From assembly GCA_963663215.1 (NCBI GenBank), contig OY760140.1, forward strand, positions 62,001-126,000: a stretch of DNA of 64,000 nucleotides, read 5' to 3'. Below are positions 54,797 through 63,012 of the stretch, piece after piece; the first letter of the stretch is position 1, and each line of letters opens with the position of its first letter. The notes beneath the pieces are model-generated. The model was not told the origin of the DNA and did no database searches. It saw only the letters and a program-made list of their open reading frames with translations. The stretch comes from BJGV01 sp003230615 (GTDB lineage: Bacteria > Pseudomonadota > Gammaproteobacteria > Burkholderiales > Nitrosomonadaceae). The translations under genes were made by a program, and so were the position numbers.

Positions 54797-55068
54797 ATGA
54801 AAATTGTTTTACTTGTAATGTTTCTTGTTACTTCATTTAGTACGTTCGCCCAGAGCTTGCTAGGTCATTAGTGCAGCTGGATCATTTGGAACAGAAATAC
54901 CAGCGACAGCAGCAGATGCGACAACAGTTGCAATACTATAAGCAACTACAACAGTTTAATAAGCAACAGCAACAAATCCAGAAAAAGCAACAAACCAGCC
55001 AGCAATTACAGCACGATCAACAGATGCGACCACAGAAACAACAGCACCAAAACAATAGCGCTGATTAA
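54797..55068 (+). pseudogene. Exported glutamine-rich protein, frameshifted
   Basis: ATG at 54797 begins a good signal peptide (MKIVLLVMFLVTSFSTFAQ) that stops after six more codons (SLLGH then TAG at 54868). One frame over, coding-like sequence runs on through ARSLVQLDHLEQKYQRQQQ to a stop at 55068. This is a 60-residue stretch made almost entirely of Gln with Lys, Arg and Tyr. One extra base near CAGAGC-TTG would join them into one secreted Gln-rich, probably helical or disordered protein of about 90 residues. It has no recognised family. Confidence 0.55.
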
Positions 55069-55177
55069 TTTGACATTATATAAGTTGTAGAATGCGCTCA
55101 TATTATTCCGTACATATATTTAGGTCGTCATGAGTATGAAATAGTATAAATGACATACGCATATTTACTACTTGGTT

Positions 55178-55209
55178 GTATGCTTGCTTTGTGCCAAAAG
55201 CGGACATTT
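55178..55209 (+). repeat. Dispersed hairpin repeat, copy 6
   Basis: GTATGCTTGCTTT-GTGCC-AAAAGCGGACATTT: the right arm is consensus, the left arm drifted. Between the Gln-rich gene and the membrane protein at 55344. Confidence 0.75.
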
Positions 55210-55343
55210 GGAACGGATTTAGGGGAAAACGCCTGAAATATATATTTTTTATTTAAAAGGAAACTTATGGGCACTCATATTGTCTCAATCTTTTAAAAAA
55301 TGCATCCTTAGCAATGCGATCTTTTTATAGATAGGAGATAAGC

Positions 55344-55897
55344 ATGAAGTGCGCCCAGGGACAAATTGTTGTGGGAAACGAAGAGGTAGGCATTGGGCAA
55401 CTTAAATTTGCTCTGCCAAATTTAAGTAAAGGCTTAGATAAATATCTCACCATTATTGTTGCTTGGTATTTGCTGTTGTGTTGCTAGGCATGGCTGTTGT
55501 TCTGGCTTTTCCCTCAAATTCATTGTTTGGAGGCAGTACCCTTTTTATAACTAATAAAGCGCAGGGTGTTCTCGATCTTGCTTATTTTGCAGTATCCATT
55601 GGATTTTTGGTTATTGCTCTGCAATATGAAAAGGTATTAGTTAAGTTCATGCAGTTAATCGGTAAGGTTTACATGGTGGTAGCACTAATAGGGTTTGCAA
55701 AACTTGGTTCGCCGATATATAGCGAATGGGTGGCTGTCATAAACCTTGGATTGGGTATGTCCTTTGTCGCCGCTGGCTTCATCTTGCAGGACTACCGGCA
55801 GCGCCTATTAGTTGCACGGCTAATTGCAAAGCGGAGACAACCTGGTAGATACACAATAGTGGACGTGATAAAAAATCACGGTCTCAAGACCACCTAG
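55344..55897 (+). pseudogene. Four-helix membrane protein, frameshifted, unknown
   Basis: ATG at 55344 follows an ideal AGGAG. The first part reads MKCAQGQIVVGNEEVGIGQL and on to KYLTIIV, then hits TAG near 55485. One frame over, from about 55460, the sequence continues as LVFAVVLLGMAVVLAFPSNS with three more hydrophobic helices and a basic C-terminus, ending at 55897. A single missing base near GTTGCTTGG would fuse them to about 184 residues. The Shine-Dalgarno belongs to the first part only, so the interruption is real or a sequence error, not a separate gene. No family recognised. Confidence 0.6.
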
Positions 55898-56097
55898 CCT
55901 GGGGTGTAATTATTTCGGGCAAGCTTAAATAAGTATTTGCCATTCACCTATGACTGCATTGTGACAAAAACGTTAATTTTGGAACTAAATTTATTTTATT
56001 TACATCTACTGGCGCTAATATTGATACTGGGCAAGTATTAGTAAATACTTTGTAATGTTAAAATATAGTTTGAACCTTAAAGCTGCCAAGGTAGTGT

Positions 56098-56370
56098 ATG
56101 GAATGCGATCATATCAAAGTGCTAAGCCTTGCTCGTAATGGAAGCTGGGACGAGGCACATAAAATAGTACAACAATATTCTGATGAGTTATCTTATCTTA
56201 TCCATGCTTACCTGCATCGAATAGAAGGCAACATAAGCAATGCTAAATACTGGTATAACCGTGTTGGTGTTGATATGCCGAACAATAATCTAGAAGATGA
56301 ACTAAATCGTTTGTATGAGATGATCAGTAAACTGAAGAAAGATCATTCCCAGTTCCCCGCTAGTAATTGA
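56098..56370 (+). CDS. Small conserved-looking soluble protein, unknown
   Basis: A 90-residue protein with no signal or membrane helix. The pattern SWDEAHKIVQQYSDELSYLI then HRIEGNISNAKYWYNRVGVD resembles a TPR-like helical pair in short proteins annotated as hypothetical in several betaproteobacteria. Tyr/Trp-rich WYNR may pack the helices. The function is unknown. A hairpin repeat follows five bases after its stop. Confidence 0.6.
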   Translation: MECDHIKVLSLARNGSWDEAHKIVQQYSDELSYLIHAYLHRIEGNISNAKYWYNRVGVDMPNNNLEDELNRLYEMISKLKKDHSQFPASN

Positions 56371-56374
56371 TATT

Positions 56375-56406
56375 GCATGTTTGCTTTGTGCCAAAAACGG
56401 ATTTTT
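56375..56406 (+). repeat. Dispersed hairpin repeat, copy 7
   Basis: GCATGTTTGCTTT-GTGCC-AAAAACGGATTTTT, just after the stop of the 90-residue gene and facing the convergent dipeptidase gene. The end is T-rich, so it may act as a terminator. Confidence 0.75.
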
Positions 56407-56437
56407 AGAGACTGTAAGTAGACATTTCTAGAGTTAA

Positions 56438-57124
56438 TTATTGTATTGGAAAATCAAAGTAATGATCTGGGTAGGGCTCATTTTCCAAAGTAAAGTGCCA
56501 CCATTCTTCATTATGTGGCTTGAAACCATGTTTGCTCATCACATTATATAGAAGAAGTCTATTAGCACGTTGTTGCAGCGTTACTATAGAACTTTGTGGC
56601 CATGAGCTTGGGCTAAAAAAATCCCAGTTTGTACCCATGTCCAACTCAACTAATTCGGGATCGCTTAAAGAGACAATCGTTACATCCACGGTACTACCCC
56701 TAGAATGACCGGATCTGTCATCGATATAGCCTTTGGTAAATAAATTCATTTTATCAACTTCAGGGTAATATTTTAGCTTCATTTTTATATCATCCAAGTC
56801 TTTTGCCCAGCGCACAAAATGATCAACTGCACGTTGTGGCCGATACGCGTCATAAACTTTCAAACTAAGCCCGGAGGCTACAAGTTCGGCCTGAACATTC
56901 CTAAGTGCCTCTGCCGCTAGTATAGTGAGCAAGGCTTTAGGGCTTTCGTAACCATCAATGCGTTTTCCAACAAAGTTGTCAGAAGTGTAATAACGAATAT
57001 CCAGTTTGATGGTAGGAATAAATTTCTCAAGCACAACAAAACCATCAGATAAGTTCTTAGCAATAGCGTTATTAAAGACTATGCAGCTTATAAAAATAAA
57101 AAACCAAATTACTCTTTCATGCAT
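56438..57124 (-). CDS. ddpX: D-alanyl-D-alanine dipeptidase, VanX/DdpX family
   Basis: Zinc peptidases of this family cleave D-Ala-D-Ala, either to recycle cell-wall pieces or, in VanX, to give vancomycin resistance. 228 residues with a signal peptide (residues 1-22), so probably periplasmic, as for DdpX-like enzymes. Zinc site: SGHSRGSTVDVTIV (His and Asp of the SxHxxGxAxD motif), the catalytic Glu and third ligand His in NEEWWHFTL (about 209-217). The YDAYRPQRAVDHFVRWAKDL segment is also typical. No van regulators nearby, so it is a wall-recycling enzyme by context. Confidence 0.9.
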   Translation of the reverse strand: MHERVIWFFIFISCIVFNNAIAKNLSDGFVVLEKFIPTIKLDIRYYTSDNFVGKRIDGYESPKALLTILAAEALRNVQAELVASGLSLKVYDAYRPQRAVDHFVRWAKDLDDIKMKLKYYPEVDKMNLFTKGYIDDRSGHSRGSTVDVTIVSLSDPELVELDMGTNWDFFSPSSWPQSSIVTLQQRANRLLLYNVMSKHGFKPHNEEWWHFTLENEPYPDHYFDFPIQ

Positions 57125-57794
57125 TTTAGAATTATATCTCCCAATAGTTGAAATTCTTTTTTTGAAAACTGAGTTTACGCCAAACTAAACCGATCTCACG
57201 GTAACATTTATTTTATCCTTTAAATCTTTGTTTAGACTTTAGTATTTTTTATACACCATTGTTCACTACTATTTGTATCTATAGAAAAATTGGAATTTCT
57301 GATCGTTCCTTGATGTGTTAGTTGGCAGGATTTTTCTGCAATATATCTACTAAGTGCCAATAGTAGATATTCAGAAGATCAATTAATGATGACAAGACAC
57401 GAAAAAAAGTGTCAGTTATCTTTATACTTGTTTTCCCTTCATTGGTGTTGGGCAGTGTCGATGGAGTGCGTAGATGAACTCAAGCTATTGATGGATATGA
57501 AGAAATATGGAAGTGCATCTTGCCTAATACGGCTATTGTTGGTTTTGAGTTGCGAACGCGTATCAAGACCAAACCGATAATAAATGGTCGCAATAGCTCG
57601 CCACGTGGTATAACAACAATACAAAGGTAGTTGAAGGGCGGAGGATGCCAAGTTGGTGACTAAATAGCCGTGGAGGTTAGCGTGGCCAGTTGCTGTTAGT
57701 AAGCATCTTCTGCATAAGTTTGTAATGGAACGTTGATTGAAAAAGTGGCAGCACTCTACATCCTATTCACATATATATTTCTAGTAATGCACCT
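57125..57794. other. Intergenic region with possible gene remnant and hairpin
   Basis: Contains the variant hairpin at 57343-57372 and, from about 57386 to 57620, short frames in several phases that may be a decayed secreted gene (a hydrophobic VSVIFILVFPSLVLGSVDGV in one frame, then IWKCILPNTAIVGFELRTRI in another). I cannot support an intact gene. Confidence 0.4.
57343..57372 (+). repeat. Dispersed hairpin repeat, variant copy 8
   Basis: ATATCTACTA-AGTGCCAA-TAGTAGATAT with TC following. The arms differ from consensus at several places, but the 10-bp stem is still perfect and the GTGCCAA core is kept in the loop. Confidence 0.65.
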
Positions 57795-58058
57795 ATGGAT
57801 GAAATTTTGCAATACCTAAAAAAGCATGGCGAGAAACTTGATATGGAAATTGCTGTAGCTACAGGGATCTCACTTGCCAATGTACGCCTTCATTTGTCTG
57901 AGCTTGCTACCAAAGGAGAGATAATGACATGTCATTTGATCAGGCACGAGAAGGGGAAGACAGTTGAGGGAACAAGTTGTCGGATAGCAGGATATATTCC
58001 TCCTGCAGCACCTGGTAGGAAATCTAAGGCACAGTTGATGGGGGCCGATAAAAGTTGA
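57795..58058 (+). CDS. Small winged-helix-like DNA-binding protein
   Basis: An 87-residue protein: the first 60 residues look like a winged helix (EILQYLKKHGEKLDMEIAVA, then GISLANVRLHLSELATKGEI as the recognition-helix region), followed by a basic tail (PGRKSKAQL). It resembles small ArsR/MarR-fold regulators without an effector domain. Target unknown. Its last codons overlap a frame on the same strand (58054-58245), which could be a partner gene. Confidence 0.55.
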   Translation: MDEILQYLKKHGEKLDMEIAVATGISLANVRLHLSELATKGEIMTCHLIRHEKGKTVEGTSCRIAGYIPPAAPGRKSKAQLMGADKS

Positions 58059-58245
58059 GTGGTATTTAATCAAATACCTGTTCAAAGCAAGCCCCAACTT
58101 ACCCATTAAGTTTGCTCCAGGGTTAAAGGCAAAAGCGAAGTTTTGGTTTGTAACACCAGCAACTAGAGAACGTGGATCAAAGAGTATACCCGAAGAATGT
58201 CGAGCTCTACTGACAGAGTATTGGTCTGGCCAGCGAAACTTTTAG
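58054..58245 (+). CDS. Short open frame after the HTH gene, unknown
   Basis: An open stretch reading VEWYLIKYLFKASPNLPIKF then PGLKAKAKFWFVTPATRERG to the stop at 58245. It overlaps the end of the preceding gene and has no ATG, GTG or TTG start (a CTG or a frameshift from the HTH gene would be required). Codon choice looks gene-like. It may be the C-terminal part of a longer protein joined by a lost base. Weakly supported. Confidence 0.3.
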   Translation, partial: VEWYLIKYLFKASPNLPIKFAPGLKAKAKFWFVTPATRERGSKSIPEECRALLTEYWSGQRNF

Positions 58246-58962
58246 TAAAACTTACGCTACAAGAAACGATAATCGCGTCTTAATTCGTATCAATATCAAT
58301 CCCCACGTCCTGTCTTAAGATAATCTTAAGTAACATCATTGTTGCTTCCATGCATCAAGTCGAGCATATATTTTGCAACTCTATTTTCTTGTTTCGCCAA
58401 GGGATGAACTAATTTTTCTGTTTCCGTATAATCGCCTGAGAAGTAAGTTTTCTATGTATCGAAAAATGAACTGGCTATTGTTTGCCTAGTTGATACGAAC
58501 AAAATAATAGACAGAACAATACACTTGTTTTAGTAAATTCCCCATTTCATCGTTACACTCGTATAAATCAGAGCACGTGTCATCTCTAATTCGCAGTCCT
58601 GCAGAATAGCCCCAAGAAAATCACACGATTATCGTCTGCAAAGATGTCACTTCTCGCGCTACTACGCGCAGTTGGGAATATTAATCATCTAATAAAGATT
58701 AGCCTTCTAATACAAGCGATAAAGGCAATCTAAGCTGGGATAGGTGCAAAAATAAGAGTTGGTTGTTCTTAACAAACAAATTGTTAAAGTATCAGAAATG
58801 GAACTGAGGCAGAAAAGCCTCGCTCTTCATTGATTTAAATATCGTGAGCTGTTTTACCATTTAACCATTCCACCAAATCGTCCGTTTAACCTCTAAACAT
58901 CTCCTGAAGATGCAGCATACATATTGCGCGTGCTAACGAGAATGAAACGACAAAAGGACTCC
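58246..58962. other. AT-rich intergenic region, no feature seen
   Basis: About 715 bp with no supported frame, hairpin repeat or tRNA. Confidence 0.5.
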
Positions 58963-60108
58963 ATGAAAAAAATCATAAATACCGTATTAGCTTGTTTTGC
59001 TTTGTTGGCGCTCCCTACTTTTGCTAGTGATTTTGAAAATGCGATGAAACTTTACGCTAGCAAGAACTACACTGAAGCAGCAGATTTTTTTAAGAAATCT
59101 GCTAAGCAGGGAATTATAGAGGCTCAGTACAACATGGCGATCATATACGCCAGTGGTAAAGGGGTTCCTCGGGACTATTATCAGGCTGCAGCATGGTATC
59201 AAAAGGCAGCTGAGCAAGGGCACGTGCAAGCACAATACAATCTAGGACTCGCTCACGCCAATGGCCAAGGAGTAACTCAGGATTACCGTCAGGCAGCGAA
59301 TTGGTATAACAAGGCAGCCATACAAGGGCACGCGAAAGCGTGCTCGAATTTAGGTGTCATGTATGCAAACGGCGAAGGAGTTACGCAAGACATCCATGAA
59401 GCTGCAATCTGGTGGCGCAAGGCAGCAAGCAGGGGTACGCGAAAGCGCAATCAAATTTGGGTGTCATGTACGTAAAAGGCCAAGGAGTTACACAAGACTT
59501 CCAGAAGGCTGCGCTATGGTTTCGCAAGGCAGCTGAACAGGGGAATGTAGAGGCACAATCAAATTTAGGTGTTCCTATACGTTAAAGGTCAAGGAGTTAA
59601 ACAGGACTACCAGCAGGCCCTGATTTGGTGGCGTAGGGCAGCCGAGCAAGGATATGCTAAAGCGCAATCAAATCTGGGTGTCATGTACGCTAAGGGTCTG
59701 GGAGTTAAGCAGGATTACCAACAAGCAGTGAGTTGGAATCGCAAGGCAGCGAATCAAGGATATGCTAAAGCACAAACAAATTTGGGTGTTATGTATGACA
59801 AAGGCCAGGGTGTTAAGCAGGATTATATGCGAGCCGCAACTTGGTATCACAAAGCAGCCGAGCAGGGATACGCACAGGCACAAGACAATTTAAGTATCAT
59901 GTACTATGAAGGACTGGGTGTTACACAAGATCTCGTTAAGGCACACATATTGTGGAAACTTGCGAGTGTAAATAGCGATGTGAATTTCCTAAAGAATTCT
60001 TCCAAGTATCGAAGTGTTGATGAGAATAAAGAGAAAACAAATAGCAGAAATGAAATGACAAGTAAGCAGGCAGATAAAGTCGCTTTTAAGACAATTAGGA
60101 CAAATTAA
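58963..60108 (+). pseudogene. Secreted Sel1-repeat protein, two compensating frameshifts
   Basis: Sel1-like repeats (about 36 residues each) form a TPR-type solenoid for protein binding. From the ATG at 58963 there is a signal peptide (LALPTFAS), then repeats of the form AEQGHVQAQYNLGLAHANGQ and so on. Near 59430 the frame changes (KAAS/KQGYAKAQ), continues in a second phase for about 45 codons, then returns to the first phase near 59570 (NLGV then LYVKGQGVKQDY), ending at 60108. About nine repeats are encoded. The lesions together keep the original phase after 59570, but both junctions stop translation. Near-identical repeat units are prone to slippage or assembly indels. Confidence 0.85.
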
Positions 60109-60226
60109 CAATCTGATTTTCTCAGACACAGTCATGCTAGGTCTGTACAAGACGACCAATCTTTTTGTGTGTCAATTGTGTCGACATCATACCGTGACTT
60201 ACCAACATAGCTGCTAGACTTTTGTT

Positions 60227-60291
60227 TTCAGGAGAGAATTCAGGAGAAAATTTATCTTGACTTTTGCAGAAAATTTGTCTTGACTTTTTGC
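60227..60291. repeat. Two adjacent tandem repeats
   Basis: TTCAGGAGAGAA then TTCAGGAGAAAA (60227-60250), and two copies of AAAATTTATCTTGACTTTTGC-like units (60247-60269 and 60270-60291), the second with A to G and one extra T. Confidence 0.75.
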
Positions 60292-60459
60292 AATAATCCA
60301 CATTTGTTACGACAATTGCATAATCATATCGGGCAAACCCGCATGAATCCTGATCGCATAAATAACTATATGTTTTACAAGAGAAAATTATACGTTTAAA
60401 AATTAATCTAACTAGGAAATATCCTTATGAAAGGATAGCTTAACGATCTTAAATCTAAA

Positions 60460-60494
60460 GTATCCACAAACTTATCCACAGTAATTGTGGACAA
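60460..60494. promoter_or_regulatory. Cluster of three DnaA-box-like 9-mers
   Basis: GTATCCACA (60460-60468), the perfect box TTATCCACA (60472-60480) and, inverted, TTGTCCACA (60486-60494). The last two also make an inverted repeat. Set in very AT-rich sequence. No dnaA or replication gene is near, so function is uncertain. Confidence 0.45.
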
Positions 60495-60869
60495 GGAAAT
60501 TTGATAAAGAAAAATATTTTACTTGACCAGATAAAGTCTCTTTCCATGGAATAGTGTTGGACTAATTTTCACACAATTATTAAATTAATAGCGTAATGTA
60601 ATTAAAAAAATGCCTTTATAGCATTAGAATAACTTCTTTGGATAAGTATCGCTCAATGGAGTATATATACTGTATGATTTCATTGACATTCTATTAACAA
60701 GCTCACCAGCCTAGACTAAAGTTAAAATGTGACAATATAGAATACGTAGACATTTTTAGTTTTGCTTTTATGGTAGCTGGGTTGCAACTATTATGATCTA
60801 ATCTAGGTTATGAACTTCCAATGTTACTAATACAAAGTTTTGCTGCTAACCTATTAGAGGGTGACTAAC

Positions 60870-61322
60870 ATGAATGAAAGTTTCCGGGGTGACGAAGGAT
60901 TTAAAAGGCTGGTTGAAGAAATTCTTAAGCAAAAGATTGTTTTTGATAATGAGGATCTAGCCATTGCTTTGGCACAGTCGTGTTTCCTGTTTAATTAGGC
61001 TCCGAATTCCACTATCATTTCTCATAATGGAACTGATAACGATTTTTGTCTTATTATCAGTGGTCATGTATCTATACAAATTAATGGAAAAGAAATTGGA
61101 CAGAGAGTTTCTGGCGACTACGTCGGTGAAATGGCGGTTATTGACCCGACCTGTCTCAGGTCAGCAGATGTAGTGTCAATTGATGAAGTTACTGTGGCAC
61201 GTATTTCAGAGCTTGCCTTCAGTTCACTAGCAGACAAATACCCTCAACTCTGGAGAATCCTAGCTTTGGAGCTTGGAGCTCGGCTTCGCCAGCTTACTGA
61301 AAGTGTTTCTGCACAAAGCTGA
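60870..61322 (+). pseudogene. Cyclic-nucleotide-binding-domain protein with premature stop
   Basis: From the ATG at 60870 the frame reads MNESFRGDEGFKRLVEEILK through LAIALAQSCFLFN, then an in-frame TAG at 60996-60998. The same frame goes on without further break: APNSTIISHNGTDNDFCLII, SGHVSIQINGKEIGQRVSGD, YVGEMAVIDPTCLRSADVVS (the phosphate-binding-cassette region of a cNMP domain, although the usual Arg context is altered), to the stop at 61322. A change of CAG to TAG would explain it. About 150 residues in all; probably a stand-alone Crp-like sensor domain without an HTH. Confidence 0.8.
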
Positions 61323-61710
61323 AGTTTTGTAACATAAAACATAGGCTTGCCTGAATCAGGCACCGATTACCCATCCACTCTATTATTAGTTATACCATCT
61401 GTTTCCTAGATCACGGTATGTAGATTCTATTAGATTATTTCTCCCCATCGCCATTCAAACTCAGAAGTTTAATAAAATGTTAGTATCTTTATTAAGCTTG
61501 CCATGGGCTTAATTATCGGTTTCTATACTGTTGTTCCCTAAAAGTCCCTATTTGAAACATGTAAAGGTATTATTATTTACCCAGCTTGCATAGCAATTGA
61601 TCCAAAGAGTAGGATTTATGTCAAGTCCCTCAGATAATCAGAACTAGTTTTATCTATGAACTATACCGCGCCTCAACGATCATAGTTTTTGACAATTAGG
61701 AGAAGACTCT
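61323..61710. other. Intergenic region before msrB
   Basis: About 390 bp, AT-rich; nothing recognisable apart from a possible Shine-Dalgarno (AGGAGA) for msrB at its end. Confidence 0.5.
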
Positions 61711-62229
61711 ATGAAACGAAGAGTTCTATTAAAAAGTTTTACTGCGCTTGCTATTTTACCTCTAATTGTGGCGTGCTCTAGGGGGCAAGCGATCGCAAGC
61801 ACCAGCCGTACGGTCATCCCTCTAATCAAGCCTCATGAGGCATGGCGCAAATTTCTCTCGCCTGAGGCTTATAAGGTGCTGTTTGAGGAGGATACCGAGC
61901 GCCCGAGTACCAGTGCTCTAAATTATGAGTATCGGGATGGTGTCTTTATTTGTGCTGCATGCTATTTGCCATTGTTTGAGAGTGCATATAAATACGAAAG
62001 CGGCACTGGTTGGCCTAGTTTTACCCAGCCTATTGCAGGTCATTTAGAAACTAAACGTGACTTTAAGATGATCATACCACGCACCGAATACCATTGCGCA
62101 CGATGTGGTGGACACCAAGGCCATTTATTTAATGACGGCCCACCACCTCGCAGAGAACGCTGGTGCAACAATGGTGTAGCGCTACGATTTGTGCCAGATT
62201 GGAAACCACTACCAGCACTTAGGAGTTGA
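61711..62229 (+). CDS. msrB: Peptide methionine-(R)-sulfoxide reductase MsrB, lipoprotein
   Basis: Reduces methionine-R-sulfoxide in oxidised proteins. 172 residues: N-terminal MKRR then a hydrophobic stretch ending LPLIVAC, a lipobox, so it is probably a membrane-anchored periplasmic enzyme. The domain has zinc CxxC pairs (CAACYLPLF, CARCGGHQGHLF), GTGWPSF, and the catalytic Cys in RERWCNNGVALRF. It lies immediately upstream of msrA, the S-isomer enzyme, with overlapping ends. Start supported by AGGAGA. Confidence 0.94.
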   Translation: MKRRVLLKSFTALAILPLIVACSRGQAIASTSRTVIPLIKPHEAWRKFLSPEAYKVLFEEDTERPSTSALNYEYRDGVFICAACYLPLFESAYKYESGTGWPSFTQPIAGHLETKRDFKMIIPRTEYHCARCGGHQGHLFNDGPPPRRERWCNNGVALRFVPDWKPLPALRS

Positions 62230-62900
62230 TCCTGATAACCTTCAAAATATTTACTTTTTGCAAGATAGCTAGTAGCTATGTAATATTAGGCAGTGTAATG
62301 GCGTTTACCATACTTGTCGCGTGTGAACGAATAGACGCCCAAAATATGACCACATCTGACAACCAATCAACTAAGTCAACGATGGGTATTGCCACTTTCG
62401 CCGGCGGTTGCTTCTGGTGTACTGAGGCAGATTTCGACAAATTACCAGGAGTAATTTCCACTACATCTGGTTACATTGCTGGCACAGTAACCAATCCAAC
62501 CTACAAGCAGGTATCTTCCGGCACAACCGGCCATATTGAGGCGGTGCAAGTGCGCTTCGACCCCGCCAAAACCAACTTTGCTAGATTGTTGGCTGCATAC
62601 TGGCCGACAATCGATCCACTTACTCTCAATCGACAGTTTTGCGATGGTGGTCCGCAATATCGAAGTGCGATCTTCTATCATAATTCTGACCAAAAGAAGA
62701 AAACCGAAGCATCCAAGGCTGAATTAGTCGCATCTAGACGTTTTAGTCAACCGATTGTGACCGAGATATTGCCTGCAACGACTTTTTATCCGGCGGAGGA
62801 GTATCATCAAAATTATTATGTTAAGAATCCAATTCGCTATGCATTCTACCGCAGTGGTTGCGGTCGGGATGGGCGCCTGGAAGAAGTGTGGGGTAAATAG
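62226..62900 (+). CDS. msrA: Peptide methionine-(S)-sulfoxide reductase MsrA, probable lipoprotein
   Basis: 224 residues from TTG at 62226, which overlaps the msrB stop; an ATG at 62298 is the next choice but would cut the signal. The sequence before the domain has a hydrophobic stretch ending TILVAC, another lipobox. The MsrA core: GGCFWCTEADFDKLPGV (catalytic Cys in GCFWC), SGYIAGTVTNPTYKQVSSGT, TGHIEAVQVRFDP, QYRSAIFYH and FYPAEEYHQNYY. Together with msrB it forms an exported methionine-repair pair. A strong hairpin follows at 62953. Confidence 0.92.
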   Translation: MILITFKIFTFCKIASSYVILGSVMAFTILVACERIDAQNMTTSDNQSTKSTMGIATFAGGCFWCTEADFDKLPGVISTTSGYIAGTVTNPTYKQVSSGTTGHIEAVQVRFDPAKTNFARLLAAYWPTIDPLTLNRQFCDGGPQYRSAIFYHNSDQKKKTEASKAELVASRRFSQPIVTEILPATTFYPAEEYHQNYYVKNPIRYAFYRSGCGRDGRLEEVWGK

Positions 62901-62952
62901 TAATAACTACAAAATTACGAACTGATTAAAATGGCGGCATGTTACAAGAAAT

Positions 62953-62992
62953 AATTAAGGAGTTACAAGCATAAGCTTGTAACTCCTTAATT
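62953..62992. terminator. Long perfect hairpin, bidirectional terminator
   Basis: AATTAAGGAGTTACAAGC and its exact complement GCTTGTAACTCCTTAATT make an 18-bp stem with the loop ATAA, followed by TTTTCT. It lies between convergent msrA and the SYLF gene, 53 bp after the msrA stop, and can serve both strands. Confidence 0.85.
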
Positions 62993-63012
62993 TTCTGGTG
63001 GGTCGGATTTAT

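Larger units (their letters stand above)
60109..60869. other. AT-rich intergenic region with tandem repeats and DnaA-box-like sites
   Basis: No gene-like frame in about 760 bp. It contains a 12-bp tandem pair (60227-60250), a 23/22-bp imperfect tandem pair with internal TTGACT (60247-60291), a small ATCCTT-ATGA-AAGGAT hairpin (60420-60435) and three DnaA-box-like 9-mers (60460-60494). Confidence 0.6.

Noticed and set aside
56438..57124. Vancomycin resistance locus
   Set aside because: The VanX-type dipeptidase has a signal peptide and stands alone, without vanH, vanA or regulators; wall recycling is more likely in a Gram-negative.
30072..57372. Hairpin repeats as an insertion sequence with transposase
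   Set aside because: No transposase-like frame lies next to any copy; the units are only about 32 bp.
60460..60494. Chromosomal origin of replication
   Set aside because: DnaA-box-like sites are present, but there is no dnaA, dnaN, gidA or parAB gene around, and I cannot compute skew; I kept it only as a possible DnaA-binding site.
32475..60998. A changed genetic code with TAA/TAG read as Gln
   Set aside because: Both codons end many intact genes here at the expected lengths (for example glgB, glgX and treZ with TAA; the 90-codon gene and others with TGA/TAA), so the in-frame stops are lesions, not sense codons.
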